Assembly: GCF_006715395.1 (NCBI RefSeq)
Contig: NZ_VFNC01000001.1
Coordinates: forward strand, 4,183,244-4,247,243
Origin: Streptomyces sp. SLBN-31
GTDB taxonomy: Bacteria; Actinomycetota; Actinomycetes; Streptomycetales; Streptomycetaceae
DNA: 64,000 bases
Direction: 5' to 3'
Shown: positions 16,901-25,084 of the stretch, one piece after another
Numbering within the stretch: the first letter of the stretch is position 1
Layout of the letters: the number at the start of each line of letters is the position of its first letter
Position numbers and translations under genes: made by a program
The notes under the pieces: model-generated
The model's database searches: none
Seen by the model: the letters and a program-made list of their open reading frames with translations, nothing else
What the model was told of the DNA's origin: nothing

Positions 16901-18253
16901 ATGGCATCGCCCAGACAGATCCTCATCGCAGGCTCGGTTGCCGTAACACTTCTGACCACCGGCTGCGCGGGCGCCGGCGGCGGCGGTTCCTCGGCGGGAA
17001 GCGAGAGCATCAACGTGCTGATGGTCGGCAACCCGCAGATGGAGGACATCGCGAAGCTGACCAAGAGCACGTTCACGAAGGACACCAGCATCAAGGTGAA
17101 CTTCACGGTCCTGCCCGAGAACGAGCTGCGCGACAAGGTCACCCAGGACATCGCCACCCAGGCCGGCCAGTACGACGTCGCCACCATCGGCGCCTATGAG
17201 GTACCGATCTGGACCAAGAACGGCTGGCTGCACGAACTGGGCTCCTACGCCGACAAGGACACGGCCTTCGACAAGGCCGACCTGCTCAAGCCCATGGTGC
17301 AGTCACTGTCCGGCGCCGACGGCAAGCTGTACGCCCTGCCGTTCTACGGCGAGTCGTCCATGCTCATGTACAACAAGGACGTCATGAAGGCGAAGGGCGT
17401 CACGGTGCCCGAGCATCCGACCTGGCAGCAGGTCGCCGACATCGCGGCCAAGGTCGACGGTGCCGAGCCCGGCATGCGGGGCATCTGCCTGCGCGGTCTG
17501 GCCGGTTGGGGCGAACTCGGCGCGCCGCTGACGTCCGTGGTCAACACCTTCGGCGGTACCTGGTTCACGAAGGACTGGAAGGCGCAGGTCGACAGCCCCG
17601 CGTTCAGGAAGGCCACCAACTTCTACGTGGACCTGGTCAAGAAGCACGGCGAGGCCGGTGCGGCGCAGTCCGGCTTCACCGAGTGCCTCAACGCCATGAG
17701 CCAGAAGAAGGTCGCCATGTGGTACGACGCGACCAGCGCCGCCGGTTCGCTGGAAGACCCCGCCTCCAGCAAGATCGCCGGTCACGTGGGTTACGCCTAT
17801 GCTCCGACCGTTCAGACCAAGAGCAGTGGCTGGCTGTGGGCCTGGGCGTGGGCGATGCCCAAGACCACCAAGAACGCGGATGCCGCGGCGAAGTTCATGC
17901 TGTGGGCATCCAGCAAGAAGTACGAGAACCTGGTCGGCGACAAGCTCGGCTGGGCCCGGGTTCCGTCCGGCAAGCGGGCCAGCACGTACGCCATTCCGCA
18001 GTACCAGAAGGCCGCCGGGTCGTTCGGTGACATCACGCTGAAGTCGATCGAGGGTGCCGACCCGGCCAACCCGGGCACCCAGCCGCGCCCGACGGTCGGC
18101 GTCCAGTACGTGGCCATCCCGGAGTTCCAGGACCTGGGCACGAAGGTCACCCAGGAGATCTCCGCCGCCATCGCCGGCAAGACCAGCGTGGACAAGGCCC
18201 TGAACGACGGCCAGAAGCTCGCCGCGGACGTCGCCAAGAACTACCAGAAGTGA
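16901..18253 (+). CDS. Sugar-alcohol ABC transporter substrate-binding lipoprotein
   Basis: Captures the substrate outside the cell for the permeases encoded next. ATG 16901 follows AGAGAGGGG; 450 residues. Residues 1-24 are a lipoprotein signal with lipobox LTTGC, so the mature protein is lipid-anchored. The body is a family-1 binding protein of the sorbitol/mannitol (SmoE/MtlE) type: KVTQDIATQAGQYDVATIGA, GWLHELGSYADKDTAFDKAD, SMLMYNKDVM and GWLWAWAWAMPKTTKNADAA. It is the first gene of the operon. A GC-rich hairpin follows it, which would allow more of this protein than of the permeases. The polyol specificity is inferred from family and the adjacent dehydrogenase. Confidence 0.92.
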   Translation: MASPRQILIAGSVAVTLLTTGCAGAGGGGSSAGSESINVLMVGNPQMEDIAKLTKSTFTKDTSIKVNFTVLPENELRDKVTQDIATQAGQYDVATIGAYEVPIWTKNGWLHELGSYADKDTAFDKADLLKPMVQSLSGADGKLYALPFYGESSMLMYNKDVMKAKGVTVPEHPTWQQVADIAAKVDGAEPGMRGICLRGLAGWGELGAPLTSVVNTFGGTWFTKDWKAQVDSPAFRKATNFYVDLVKKHGEAGAAQSGFTECLNAMSQKKVAMWYDATSAAGSLEDPASSKIAGHVGYAYAPTVQTKSSGWLWAWAWAMPKTTKNADAAAKFMLWASSKKYENLVGDKLGWARVPSGKRASTYAIPQYQKAAGSFGDITLKSIEGADPANPGTQPRPTVGVQYVAIPEFQDLGTKVTQEISAAIAGKTSVDKALNDGQKLAADVAKNYQK

Positions 18254-18261
18254 CCTTCATC

Positions 18262-18289
18262 GCCCGGCCGGCCCTCGCGTCGGCCGGGC
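18262..18289 (+). terminator. Intercistronic hairpin after the binding-protein gene
   Basis: GCCCGGCCG pairs with CGGCCGGGC across a 10-base loop, 8 bp past the stop. It is a likely partial terminator or 3'-end stabiliser within the operon. Confidence 0.65.
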
Positions 18290-18332
18290 ACCGCTTCCCC
18301 CACCCCGGCCGTCATCGGCGGAGGAACCATCC

Positions 18333-19292
18333 ATGACCACGCTCACCGCCCCACCCAAGACAGCATCGCCACCCGTCCGCCCACGCACATCCCCGCGTGC
18401 CGGCGCGTGGAAGCGCCGCATCCCGCTGCTGCCGGCGCTGATCTTCACGATCATCGTGACCCAACTGCCCTTCGTGGCCACGCTGGTGATCTCCACCCTT
18501 CAGTGGAACATCCTCAAGCCGGGCGAGAGGCACTTCGTCGGCCTGTCCAACTTCAAGTTCGTCTTCACCGACGAGCGGCTGCGCACCGCGGTCCTCAACA
18601 CCGTCGTCCTCACCGCGTCGGTGGTGCTCATCAGCGTCGTCCTGGGCCTCGGTCTGGCCATGCTGCTGGACCGGCGGTTCCTCGGCCGGGGCCTGGCACG
18701 GACGATGCTCATCGCTCCGTTCCTGGTCATGCCGGTCGCGGCGGCACTGCTGTGGAAGCACGCGATCTACAACCCCGACTACGGCCTGCTCAACGGCACC
18801 CTGAACGCCGTATGGCGACTGTTCGGAGCCGCCAACGGCCCCACGGTCGACTGGGTTTCGTCGTATCCCATGCCCGCCGTCGTCATCTCCCTGGTCTGGC
18901 AGTGGACACCGTTCATGATGCTGATCCTGCTGGCGGGTCTGCAGGCCCAACCCGGTGACGTGCTCGAAGCGGCCCGCATGGACGGGGCGTCGGCGCTGCA
19001 GACCTTCCGCCACATCACGCTGCCGCACCTGCGCCAGTACATCGAACTGGGCGTCCTGCTCGGCACCATCTACGTCGTGCAGACCTTCGACGCGGTCTAC
19101 ACGATCACCCAGGGCGGCCCCGGTTCCCAGACCACCAACCTGCCCTACGAGATCTACCTGACCATGTTCCGCAAGTACGAGTACGGCCAGGCGGCCGCCG
19201 CCGGCGTGGTCGTCGTCCTCGGCTCGATCGTGATCGCGACCTTCGCGCTGCGCACCATCGCGTCGCTGTTCCGCGAGGAGGTGTCCCGATGA
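18333..19292 (+). CDS. ABC sugar permease (MalF/SmoF-type)
   Basis: Inner-membrane permease of 319 residues with six hydrophobic segments, beginning LLPALIFTIIVTQLPFVATL. The EAA loop that docks the ATPase is present near residue 210 (EAARMDGASALQTFRHITLP). The start ATG follows GGAGG. It overlaps the next permease gene by 4 bp (ATGA). No ATP-binding protein is encoded in the operon; in Streptomyces such permeases usually share the multi-operon ATPase MsiK, which is the likely partner here by analogy. Confidence 0.93.
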   Translation: MTTLTAPPKTASPPVRPRTSPRAGAWKRRIPLLPALIFTIIVTQLPFVATLVISTLQWNILKPGERHFVGLSNFKFVFTDERLRTAVLNTVVLTASVVLISVVLGLGLAMLLDRRFLGRGLARTMLIAPFLVMPVAAALLWKHAIYNPDYGLLNGTLNAVWRLFGAANGPTVDWVSSYPMPAVVISLVWQWTPFMMLILLAGLQAQPGDVLEAARMDGASALQTFRHITLPHLRQYIELGVLLGTIYVVQTFDAVYTITQGGPGSQTTNLPYEIYLTMFRKYEYGQAAAAGVVVVLGSIVIATFALRTIASLFREEVSR

Positions 19293-20176
19293 CCGCTCAC
19301 ACGGCAGTCGCCGCCCCCGGGGCGAGGTTCAAGAAGATCCTGCGCCGCAAGGACGACCATGGCGGCGCCCCCCGGCTCTCCCCGCTGTGGACGTTCGTCG
19401 CCTGGCTGGCCACGCTGGCGTTCTTCGCACCGGTGGCCTGGATGGTGCTCACCTCCTTCCACCGGGAGGCGGACGCGGCGACCAACCCGCCGACTCCGTT
19501 CGCGCCGCTCACCTTGGACCAGTACAAGCTGCTGTTCAGCCGGGACATCACGCCGTTCCTGCTCAACTCGGCCATGGCCAGCATCATCTCCACGATCCTG
19601 GTGCTCGCCCTGGCGGTGCCGACGGCCTACGCGCTGTCCATCAAGCCGGTGCGCAAGTGGACGGACGTGATGTTCTTCTTTCTGTCCACCAAGTTCCTGC
19701 CGGCCATCGCGGCCCTGCTGCCGGTGTACCTGATCGTCAAGGACGCCGGGATGCTCGACAACGTCTGGACACTGATCGTCCTCTACACCGCCATGAACCT
19801 CCCCATCGCGGTGTGGATGATGCGCTCCTTCCTCGCCGAGGTCCCCAAGGAGATCCTGGAGGCCGCCGAAGTCGACGGCGCCAACCTGCTCACCGTGCTG
19901 TGGCGGATCGTCGCCCCCGTCGCCATGCCCGGACTCGCCGCCACCGCGCTGATCTGCTTCATCTTCAGCTGGAACGAGTTCATGTTCGCGGTCAACCTCA
20001 CCGCGACCAACGCCTCCACCGCACCGGTCTTCCTGGTCGGCTTCATCACCAACGAAGGCCTGTTCCTGGCCCGCCTGTGCGCGGCCGCCACACTGGTCTC
20101 CCTGCCGGTCCTGATCGCCGGCTTCGCCGCCCAGGACAAACTCGTCCGCGGCCTCTCCCTGGGAGCCGTCAAGTGA
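19289..20176 (+). CDS. ABC sugar permease (MalG/SmoG-type)
   Basis: Second permease of the importer, 295 residues and six hydrophobic segments (TFVAWLATLAFFAPVAWMVL, ISTILVLALAVPTAYAL). The EAA motif reads EAAEVDGANLLTVLWRIVAP. It starts inside the stop of the preceding gene and so is translationally coupled. The typical long loop after the first segment (FHREADAATNPPTPF) is present. Confidence 0.93.
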   Translation: MTAHTAVAAPGARFKKILRRKDDHGGAPRLSPLWTFVAWLATLAFFAPVAWMVLTSFHREADAATNPPTPFAPLTLDQYKLLFSRDITPFLLNSAMASIISTILVLALAVPTAYALSIKPVRKWTDVMFFFLSTKFLPAIAALLPVYLIVKDAGMLDNVWTLIVLYTAMNLPIAVWMMRSFLAEVPKEILEAAEVDGANLLTVLWRIVAPVAMPGLAATALICFIFSWNEFMFAVNLTATNASTAPVFLVGFITNEGLFLARLCAAATLVSLPVLIAGFAAQDKLVRGLSLGAVK

Positions 20177-20276
20177 GCCGGACTACCCAATTCCCGGCCC
20201 GGGACACCCATTCGTTCTCCGCTCGCCATTCCACCGCACAGGTCCAGCCTGTGCCCGACATCCTGCGAGTCGCCCC

Positions 20277-21281
20277 GTGAAAGCCGCCATCATCACCGAA
20301 CCCGGGAAGATCGAGATCGGCTCGCTGCCCGATCCGGCACCCGGTCCGCGTGAGGTCGTCGTCGCCGTCGCCGGTACCGGCATCTGCGGCACGGACCTGC
20401 ATATCCTGGACGGCGAGATCGCCCGCTCCTTCCCAGTCGTCCCCGGCCACGAGTTCGCCGGAGAGGTCGTCGCCGTGGGCCGCGAGGTCACCGAGGTGCG
20501 CACGGGCGACCACGTGGCGGTCAACCCGTCCATCCACTGCGGCGAGTGCTACTACTGCGGCCGAGCTCGTGCCAATCTATGCGAGCGATGGGAGTCCATC
20601 GGCATCACCAAGCCGGGCGGTGCCGCGGAGTACGCACTCGCGCCAGTCAAGAACTGCTTCGTCCTTCCCGAAGGCGTCTCCACGGCCGACGCGGCCCTGA
20701 TCGAGCCGCTCGGCTGCGCCGTACGTGGATTCGACGTACTGTCCCACCGGCTGGGCGACCACTACCTCATCTACGGGGCCGGCACCATGGGTCTGATGAT
20801 GATGGAGCTGGCCAAGCGGGCCGGCGCCGCGAGCGTGACAGTCGTGGACCCCAACCCCAGCCGACTTGAGACAACTCGCCTGCTGGGCTGCACGGCAGCC
20901 GTCACCGCTGCCGGGGAAGCGAACCGTCCACGAGGCTGGGACATCGTCATCGACTGCACCGGGGTCGTCGCCGCGATCGAGGACGGCCTGTCCCGGGTGG
21001 AGCGCGGCGGCACCTTCCTCCAGTTTGGTGTCGCCTCCCCCGAGGCCAAGGCCGCCATCGAACCGTTCCGGATCTACAACCACGAGATCACCATCACCGG
21101 GTCCATGGCCCTGCTCAACAGCTTCGACCGCGCCGGTGCCCTGTTCGCCGCCGGACTCCTGCGTCCGGACGTCCTCATCAGCCACCGGTTCTCCCTGGAC
21201 GAGTACAAGCAGGCGGTCGACCTCTTCAAGCAGGGCATGGGCCGCAAGATCCAGATCCAGCCGAACGGGCCGGCCCGGTGA
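20277..21281 (+). CDS. Zinc-dependent polyol dehydrogenase (MDR family)
   Basis: Oxidises a sugar alcohol to the keto sugar with NAD(P). It has 334 residues, GTG start at 20277. Catalytic zinc ligands lie in GTGICGTDLHIL and VPGHEFAGEVV. The structural zinc site is complete (HCGECYYCGRARANLCE). The Rossmann motif is YGAGTMGLMMMELAKRAGA. It resembles sorbitol/xylitol/threonine-type dehydrogenases. It lies 100 bp after the permeases and overlaps the kinase gene by 4 bp (GTGA), so uptake, oxidation and phosphorylation are encoded in order. No good ribosome-binding site precedes the GTG. Confidence 0.9.
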   Translation: MKAAIITEPGKIEIGSLPDPAPGPREVVVAVAGTGICGTDLHILDGEIARSFPVVPGHEFAGEVVAVGREVTEVRTGDHVAVNPSIHCGECYYCGRARANLCERWESIGITKPGGAAEYALAPVKNCFVLPEGVSTADAALIEPLGCAVRGFDVLSHRLGDHYLIYGAGTMGLMMMELAKRAGAASVTVVDPNPSRLETTRLLGCTAAVTAAGEANRPRGWDIVIDCTGVVAAIEDGLSRVERGGTFLQFGVASPEAKAAIEPFRIYNHEITITGSMALLNSFDRAGALFAAGLLRPDVLISHRFSLDEYKQAVDLFKQGMGRKIQIQPNGPAR

Positions 21282-21982
21282 CGTCTTCTCCCGTCCCCCA
21301 CGCTGGCACACCCACCCAAGGCCACTGGACGTTCACCACTCTGGTGGAACGCGCCCGCTCTCTCGCGCGCTCCGGGCGCCGGGTTGTCCTGGGCATCGCC
21401 GGGCCGCCCGGAGCCGGCAAATCCACCCTCGCCCACCGGCTGGCCGCCGAACTCGGCGCCGACACGGCCGTCGTCGTCCCCATGGACGGGTTCCATCTGG
21501 CCGACGCCGAACTGCGCCGACTCGGTCGCCGGCAGCGCAAGGGGGCACCCGACACCTTCGACACCACGGGATACCTCGCGCTGCTGCGCCGGCTCCGCGA
21601 GAGGCCCGGGCACTGTGTGTACGCTCCCCGGTTCTGCCGCAGCATCGAGGACCCCGTAGCCGGAGCGATCCCCGTCCAGCCCGAGGTGCCCCTGGTGATC
21701 ACCGAAGGCAATTATCTCCTCCTGGAGGAAGGCCCCTGGCGCGCGGTCAGGCCCCTACTCGACGAGGCCTGGTACCTCACACCGGACCCCGAAACCCGGC
21801 TCGGCCGACTGATCGAGCGACACATCGCCCACGGCAAGCCTCCCGAGGAGGCCCGTCGCTGGTCACTCGGTAGCGATCAGCGCAACGCCGACCGCATCGA
21901 CGCCACCCGGTCACGGGCCGACCTCGTCTTCGCACCACCGCTCCTGCCCGACTCGGTCACGGAAGGGGAGACGCTGACATAG
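21278..21982 (+). CDS. P-loop small-molecule kinase (uridine-kinase fold, FrcK-like)
   Basis: Probably phosphorylates the keto sugar released by the dehydrogenase. 234 residues. The Walker A motif is GIAGPPGAGKSTLAHRL, followed by VVPMDGFHLADAELRRLGRR, the substrate region YAPRFCRSIEDPVAGAIPV and the lid PEEARRWSLGSDQRNAD. This is the uridine kinase/phosphoribulokinase-like fold found in proteins annotated as nucleoside/nucleotide kinase family, including the fructose kinase FrcK of rhizobial sugar operons. The GTG start overlaps the dehydrogenase stop. Substrate is inferred from context only. Confidence 0.8.
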   Translation: MTSSPVPHAGTPTQGHWTFTTLVERARSLARSGRRVVLGIAGPPGAGKSTLAHRLAAELGADTAVVVPMDGFHLADAELRRLGRRQRKGAPDTFDTTGYLALLRRLRERPGHCVYAPRFCRSIEDPVAGAIPVQPEVPLVITEGNYLLLEEGPWRAVRPLLDEAWYLTPDPETRLGRLIERHIAHGKPPEEARRWSLGSDQRNADRIDATRSRADLVFAPPLLPDSVTEGETLT

Positions 21983-22127
21983 CCGCAGCCCTGTGAAGCT
22001 TCGGCACAGCGGGCAGCCGATACGGGACGGCCGCGATTGAGAAGCCGTATCTCAACCGATCATGAAACGTGCAAGTCGAACTGGTTTCTCGCCGGGGTGA
22101 TCTTCTGGCGGTCGGCGCATGAAGGCA

Positions 22128-22183
22128 GGGCCCCTTGGTAGCTCGGAGGTGCGAACCGAACCGAGCAGTACCAGGAGGCCCTG
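22128..22183 (+). repeat. IS left-end structure, copy 1
   Basis: GGGCCCCTTGGTAGCTCGG followed 22 bp later by ACCAGGAGGCCCT, an interrupted inverted repeat. The same arrangement recurs at 52240-52293 (GGGCCTCCTGGTAGCTCGG ... ACCAGGAGGCCC). Here it precedes the start of an IS5-type transposase, so it marks an IS end. Confidence 0.55.
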
Positions 22184-22288
22184 TTGTCGCAGTTGTACGC
22201 GCTCACGCCGGCTGTTCTCAACTCGGGCACCTGATCGTGTGATTGCCTCGCGCACGTGTACGGGAATGCGGCCGATCATCCGGACCGG

Positions 22289-22383
22289 GTGCGCCGGTAT
22301 CCGTCGGACATGACGGACGCGGAGTGGGCGGCCACCCGGCCGTTCCTGTCAGTGCTGGCCTGGCTTCAGGGGCGGGGCGGACA
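22289..22383 (+). pseudogene. IS5-type transposase N-terminal stub
   Basis: GTG 22289 opens a reading VRRYPSDMTDAEWAATRPFL and VLAWLQGRGGQ, the standard opening of an IS5-family transposase. After GGQ the family sequence stops abruptly and the frame ends shortly after. Only about 32 codons of roughly 270 survive. Confidence 0.7.
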
Positions 22384-22668
22384 GCTGGAATTTACCGACC
22401 TGCTTTCTGACTGTTCGTGATGTTCGTGGTCTTCGGTATGCGCTGTGGGAACAGGTGGGCACTGCCGGGCAACCCTGTCGTCGATGTCCTCCGCGGTTAC
22501 CTCGGCGATCTTGACCACCGAAGAGACATCGCCGATCCGATACACGGGGTTCCACAAGGGTTTGTAGATCGTGGGACCGTGCTGCTTGATGGACGCCTTG
22601 GCAGCGTCAGGCTTCGACGTGGTGAGCGTGCGCGGTACCCGCACCGCACTTGCCCGCACCGGCCGCAC
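22366..22668 (-). CDS. Possible small ORF, unassigned
   Basis: 100 codons; the middle part (SIKQHGPTIYKPLWNPVYRI, GDVSSVVKIAEVTAEDIDDR) has normal protein composition and could be the end of a larger regulator or plasmid protein. The C-terminal 20 residues read into the transposase stub and look non-native. No family recognised and no clear ribosome-binding site, so it may be a gene fragment. Confidence 0.3.
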   Translation of the reverse strand: MRPVRASAVRVPRTLTTSKPDAAKASIKQHGPTIYKPLWNPVYRIGDVSSVVKIAEVTAEDIDDRVARQCPPVPTAHTEDHEHHEQSESRSVNSSCPPRP

Positions 22669-22770
22669 TCGCGTCGATCAGGAGGTGCTGCGCTGGGTCT
22701 TCAGCTGCTTGGGCGCTTCACTGTAGGAGCGACTACCGGTGAGGCGCCCAGCGAGAAAGAGGCGCGCCAG

Positions 22771-23874
22771 TCAGCCAGTGGCTGGGGGTCGGTCGTCGAG
22801 GACGATGGTGGTCACGTCGCCGTTGGGGGAGTGCTGGGTGCTGGCGGTGGTGACGGCTTGATGGGTGCGGGTGTGGATGGCGTGGGCGAGGGCCCAGGCG
22901 GCGAGGTCGTCGTCGGGGGGCTGGTCGAGGATGTGCTGGGTGGTGACCAGCACGGCGAGCAGGGAGCGGCCGGAGAGGTGGGTGTCGATCTGGCCGTCGT
23001 CGGTGTCGCTGATCTTGTCTGGTAGCCGGAAGTGGGCGTGGGGGAGGGACTTTTCCACCAGGAACGCCCAGGTGTCCTTGTGGCATATCAGCCGGGCGGA
23101 GGAGACGGCGGCGGCCGCCAGCAGCCCGCGCCGGTATTCCGCTTGTTGCTTATCGGTGCCCGGGGTGTCGCTGCTCGGAGTACCGCCAGATCCGGCAGTT
23201 GAGGGCGACACCGCGGCCGGGTCGGGGCCAAGCGCGGCAGGCTCCGGATCATTTTCTCGGTCAGCAGGCACGGGTGCCAAGTCCCCTGCTTCGCCTGTCG
23301 CTTCGGCGGTAGCGGCGGGCGCGTGCGACATGCCGTCGAGGCTGCTCGGTGCGCGCTGCGCAGCATGCCCGTCCACTCGCTCGGCCTGGTTGGTGGGTTC
23401 GTGCGGATCGCGGAAGATGCGCTCGTCGGTGTCGGTGGGCGGGGTGTCGGCGGCATCCGGTGCGTGTTCATCGGGCACGGGTGTGTCGTCCTTCCGCTCG
23501 TCGTCGAGGCCGTCCCCGGCTTCCAGGGCTGCCGGCGCCTGCCGGACGGGAAGAACGTCCTCGTCCGGCCCCGCAGTACTGGGGATGTGGGGCAGGCCCA
23601 GGGTGTGGGCCCAGGCCTGGGCGATCTCGCGGCGCAGGTCGTCGACCGCCGTGCGGACCTGGCCGAGGTCACTGAGCATCCGTTCCTGCCGGCGGCGCAG
23701 TTCGCGGTTCTCCTCCCGCACCCCGGTCGTGCTGTAGGTGACGTGCTCCAGGACCTTGCTGTGCCGGCTCTCCTGAACCTGCTGCAGCGCCGTGATCCCG
23801 GTATGGGGGTCGGCGAGCATCCGGCGGATCTCGCCGAGCTCACCGACGATCTTCTCGATGTCCCGTCGTGCCAC
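22771..23874 (-). CDS. Coiled-coil protein of unknown function, partner of EACC1-like gene
   Basis: 367 residues. GTG 23874 is chosen for the AAGGGAGG just before it; an in-frame ATG at 24039 is possible. Residues 1-100 are a helical, probably coiled-coil region (RRDIEKIVGELGEIRRMLAD, ENRELRRRQERMLSDLGQ, VDDLRREIAQAW). Residues about 120-260 are a low-complexity Asp/Pro/Ala linker. The last 100 residues are a compact helical domain (AAAAVSSARLICHKDTWAFL, LLAVLVTTQHILDQPP, DDLAAWALAHAIHTR). It lies downstream of the EACC1-like and KAP genes on the same strand, so it may belong to the same conflict system. Function unknown. Confidence 0.6.
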   Translation of the reverse strand: MARRDIEKIVGELGEIRRMLADPHTGITALQQVQESRHSKVLEHVTYSTTGVREENRELRRRQERMLSDLGQVRTAVDDLRREIAQAWAHTLGLPHIPSTAGPDEDVLPVRQAPAALEAGDGLDDERKDDTPVPDEHAPDAADTPPTDTDERIFRDPHEPTNQAERVDGHAAQRAPSSLDGMSHAPAATAEATGEAGDLAPVPADRENDPEPAALGPDPAAVSPSTAGSGGTPSSDTPGTDKQQAEYRRGLLAAAAVSSARLICHKDTWAFLVEKSLPHAHFRLPDKISDTDDGQIDTHLSGRSLLAVLVTTQHILDQPPDDDLAAWALAHAIHTRTHQAVTTASTQHSPNGDVTTIVLDDRPPATG

Positions 23875-24316
23875 GCGCCCTCCCTTCGAGATGACCGGGA
23901 CATCCTTTTCCGTCCATCCGTGAACTAACGCTGCACTTTTCAGCCGTTTCGCGCACGCCGCACGGATCTGCCCCAACGAGGGGACACCCCCTGCTGACGC
24001 GCCCGGTACGGCAAACAGCCGCAGCAGAACCGATTTCATCCCCTTGTGACAGGCTGCCAGATAGCAGTCACGGGCCTGTCAGGTCTGCAGCCGGCCCGGC
24101 AGGAGAGCTACGACGTCGCCGCCCAGGCCGCCTGAGGAGCACACGCACAGCACGGTCGTGCATGCCGTCGCCGACCGCCGCCCAGCCCCCGCTGCACGAA
24201 CATGCAGCTGAGGGCGAAAGGCGGTCCGCCAGCAACGCCGGGATAGCTCCGTGTCTGCCTTTGGTTATCCAATCGCCCTTGGGGGCGATCGGCAGGGACC
24301 GTGCCTCATGAGCATC
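23875..24316. other. Non-coding stretch between conflict-cluster genes
   Basis: No confident gene. It includes the alternative 5' extension of the preceding gene (up to 24039). Confidence 0.35.
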
Positions 24317-24802
24317 TCAGAGGCCTGTGCCGGGCAAGCTGCCGCCCGATCCGCGCCTAGGAGCGGAGAGGCCCGTACGGCCGGTAAAGCGCTTGCCGCC
24401 ACCTTCCGTCAGAGGCTGAAACGACGCTTGATCAACGCGGTCACCCGATATCGTCAGCCTCTGCTCGGCTCCCTGGCCATCTGTCCACGTCACCGTCAGA
24501 GTTCGCGTCTCGTCCCGAGCCAGCCAGGCCCGGAAGCAGGCGACTGCAGCGGTCAGCGCCCCAGGCGAGCCCAAAATGAGCGTAACGGCTTCTGCAGGAA
24601 CCGTTCCGGGTGACGGAAGGGCCCTACGCAGGACAGCCGCTCCCGCCTCCCGTCGCAGCTCGGCTTCCAGGCCCGCCACTTGATCCACCCAGCGCTGGTC
24701 CTCAGGGTCGAACCTCGTCGTGCCCGCCTGGACGGTCACCTCAATATCGGAGGCGTTTGTACTGGCGGCCTGGACGCTCACCGCAGCATCGGACGCACTC
24801 AC
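24317..24802 (-). CDS. EACC1-like (effector-associated constant component) protein
   Basis: 161 residues from GTG 24802. The core (residues about 8-130) has the ferredoxin-like alternation of EACC1 proteins from actinobacterial NTP-dependent conflict systems: VSVQAASTNASDIEVTVQAG, the helix WVDQVAGLEAELRREAGAAV, SPGALTAAVACFRAWLARDE, then LTVTWTDGQGAEQRLTISGD. EACC1 proteins are constant partners encoded beside variable effectors and regulatory NTPases. The neighbours here, a KAP P-loop NTPase upstream and an uncharacterised coiled-coil protein downstream, fit that pattern. The C-terminal 30 residues are low complexity. A C/A-rich leader (24835-24990) precedes it. Assignment is by pattern memory, moderately sure. 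Confidence 0.6.
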   Translation of the reverse strand: MSASDAAVSVQAASTNASDIEVTVQAGTTRFDPEDQRWVDQVAGLEAELRREAGAAVLRRALPSPGTVPAEAVTLILGSPGALTAAVACFRAWLARDETRTLTVTWTDGQGAEQRLTISGDRVDQASFQPLTEGGGKRFTGRTGLSAPRRGSGGSLPGTGL

Positions 24803-24834
24803 AATGGCCTCGCGCCTCTGCACCCTTCTCGTGG

Positions 24835-24990
24835 GCTGATCAGTTCTGGGGTTTGGCTGGGTTGGTGGGGTGTGGGTGCGGGGCCGGCCGGTGGTGGCTG
24901 GGTTGTTGGGTGTGGTGTGGGCCTGAGCTGCGGTTGTCAGGTGTCTGGTTGGTTGATCAGTTGTGGCCGTCTTCTTGTGTGTGTGGGTCA
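24835..24990 (-). promoter_or_regulatory. C/A-rich, G-poor transcript leader
   Basis: The plus strand is strongly G/T-rich, so a minus-strand transcript would be C- and A-rich and unstructured, as expected of a Rho-type loading region. The segment is bounded by two near-repeats, GCTGATCAGTTCTGG (24837-24851) and GTTGATCAGTTGTGG (24953-24967). It lies between the KAP gene and the EACC1-like gene. Confidence 0.35.
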
Positions 24991-25084
24991 CTTCTTCTGA
25001 TCGTTGGTATGCGTCGGGCCGCGTAGTCGGGTGTCGGTGAAATGTCCGGCAGGGCGGGGCGAGGGTCTCGCGCAGTCGGCGCTG

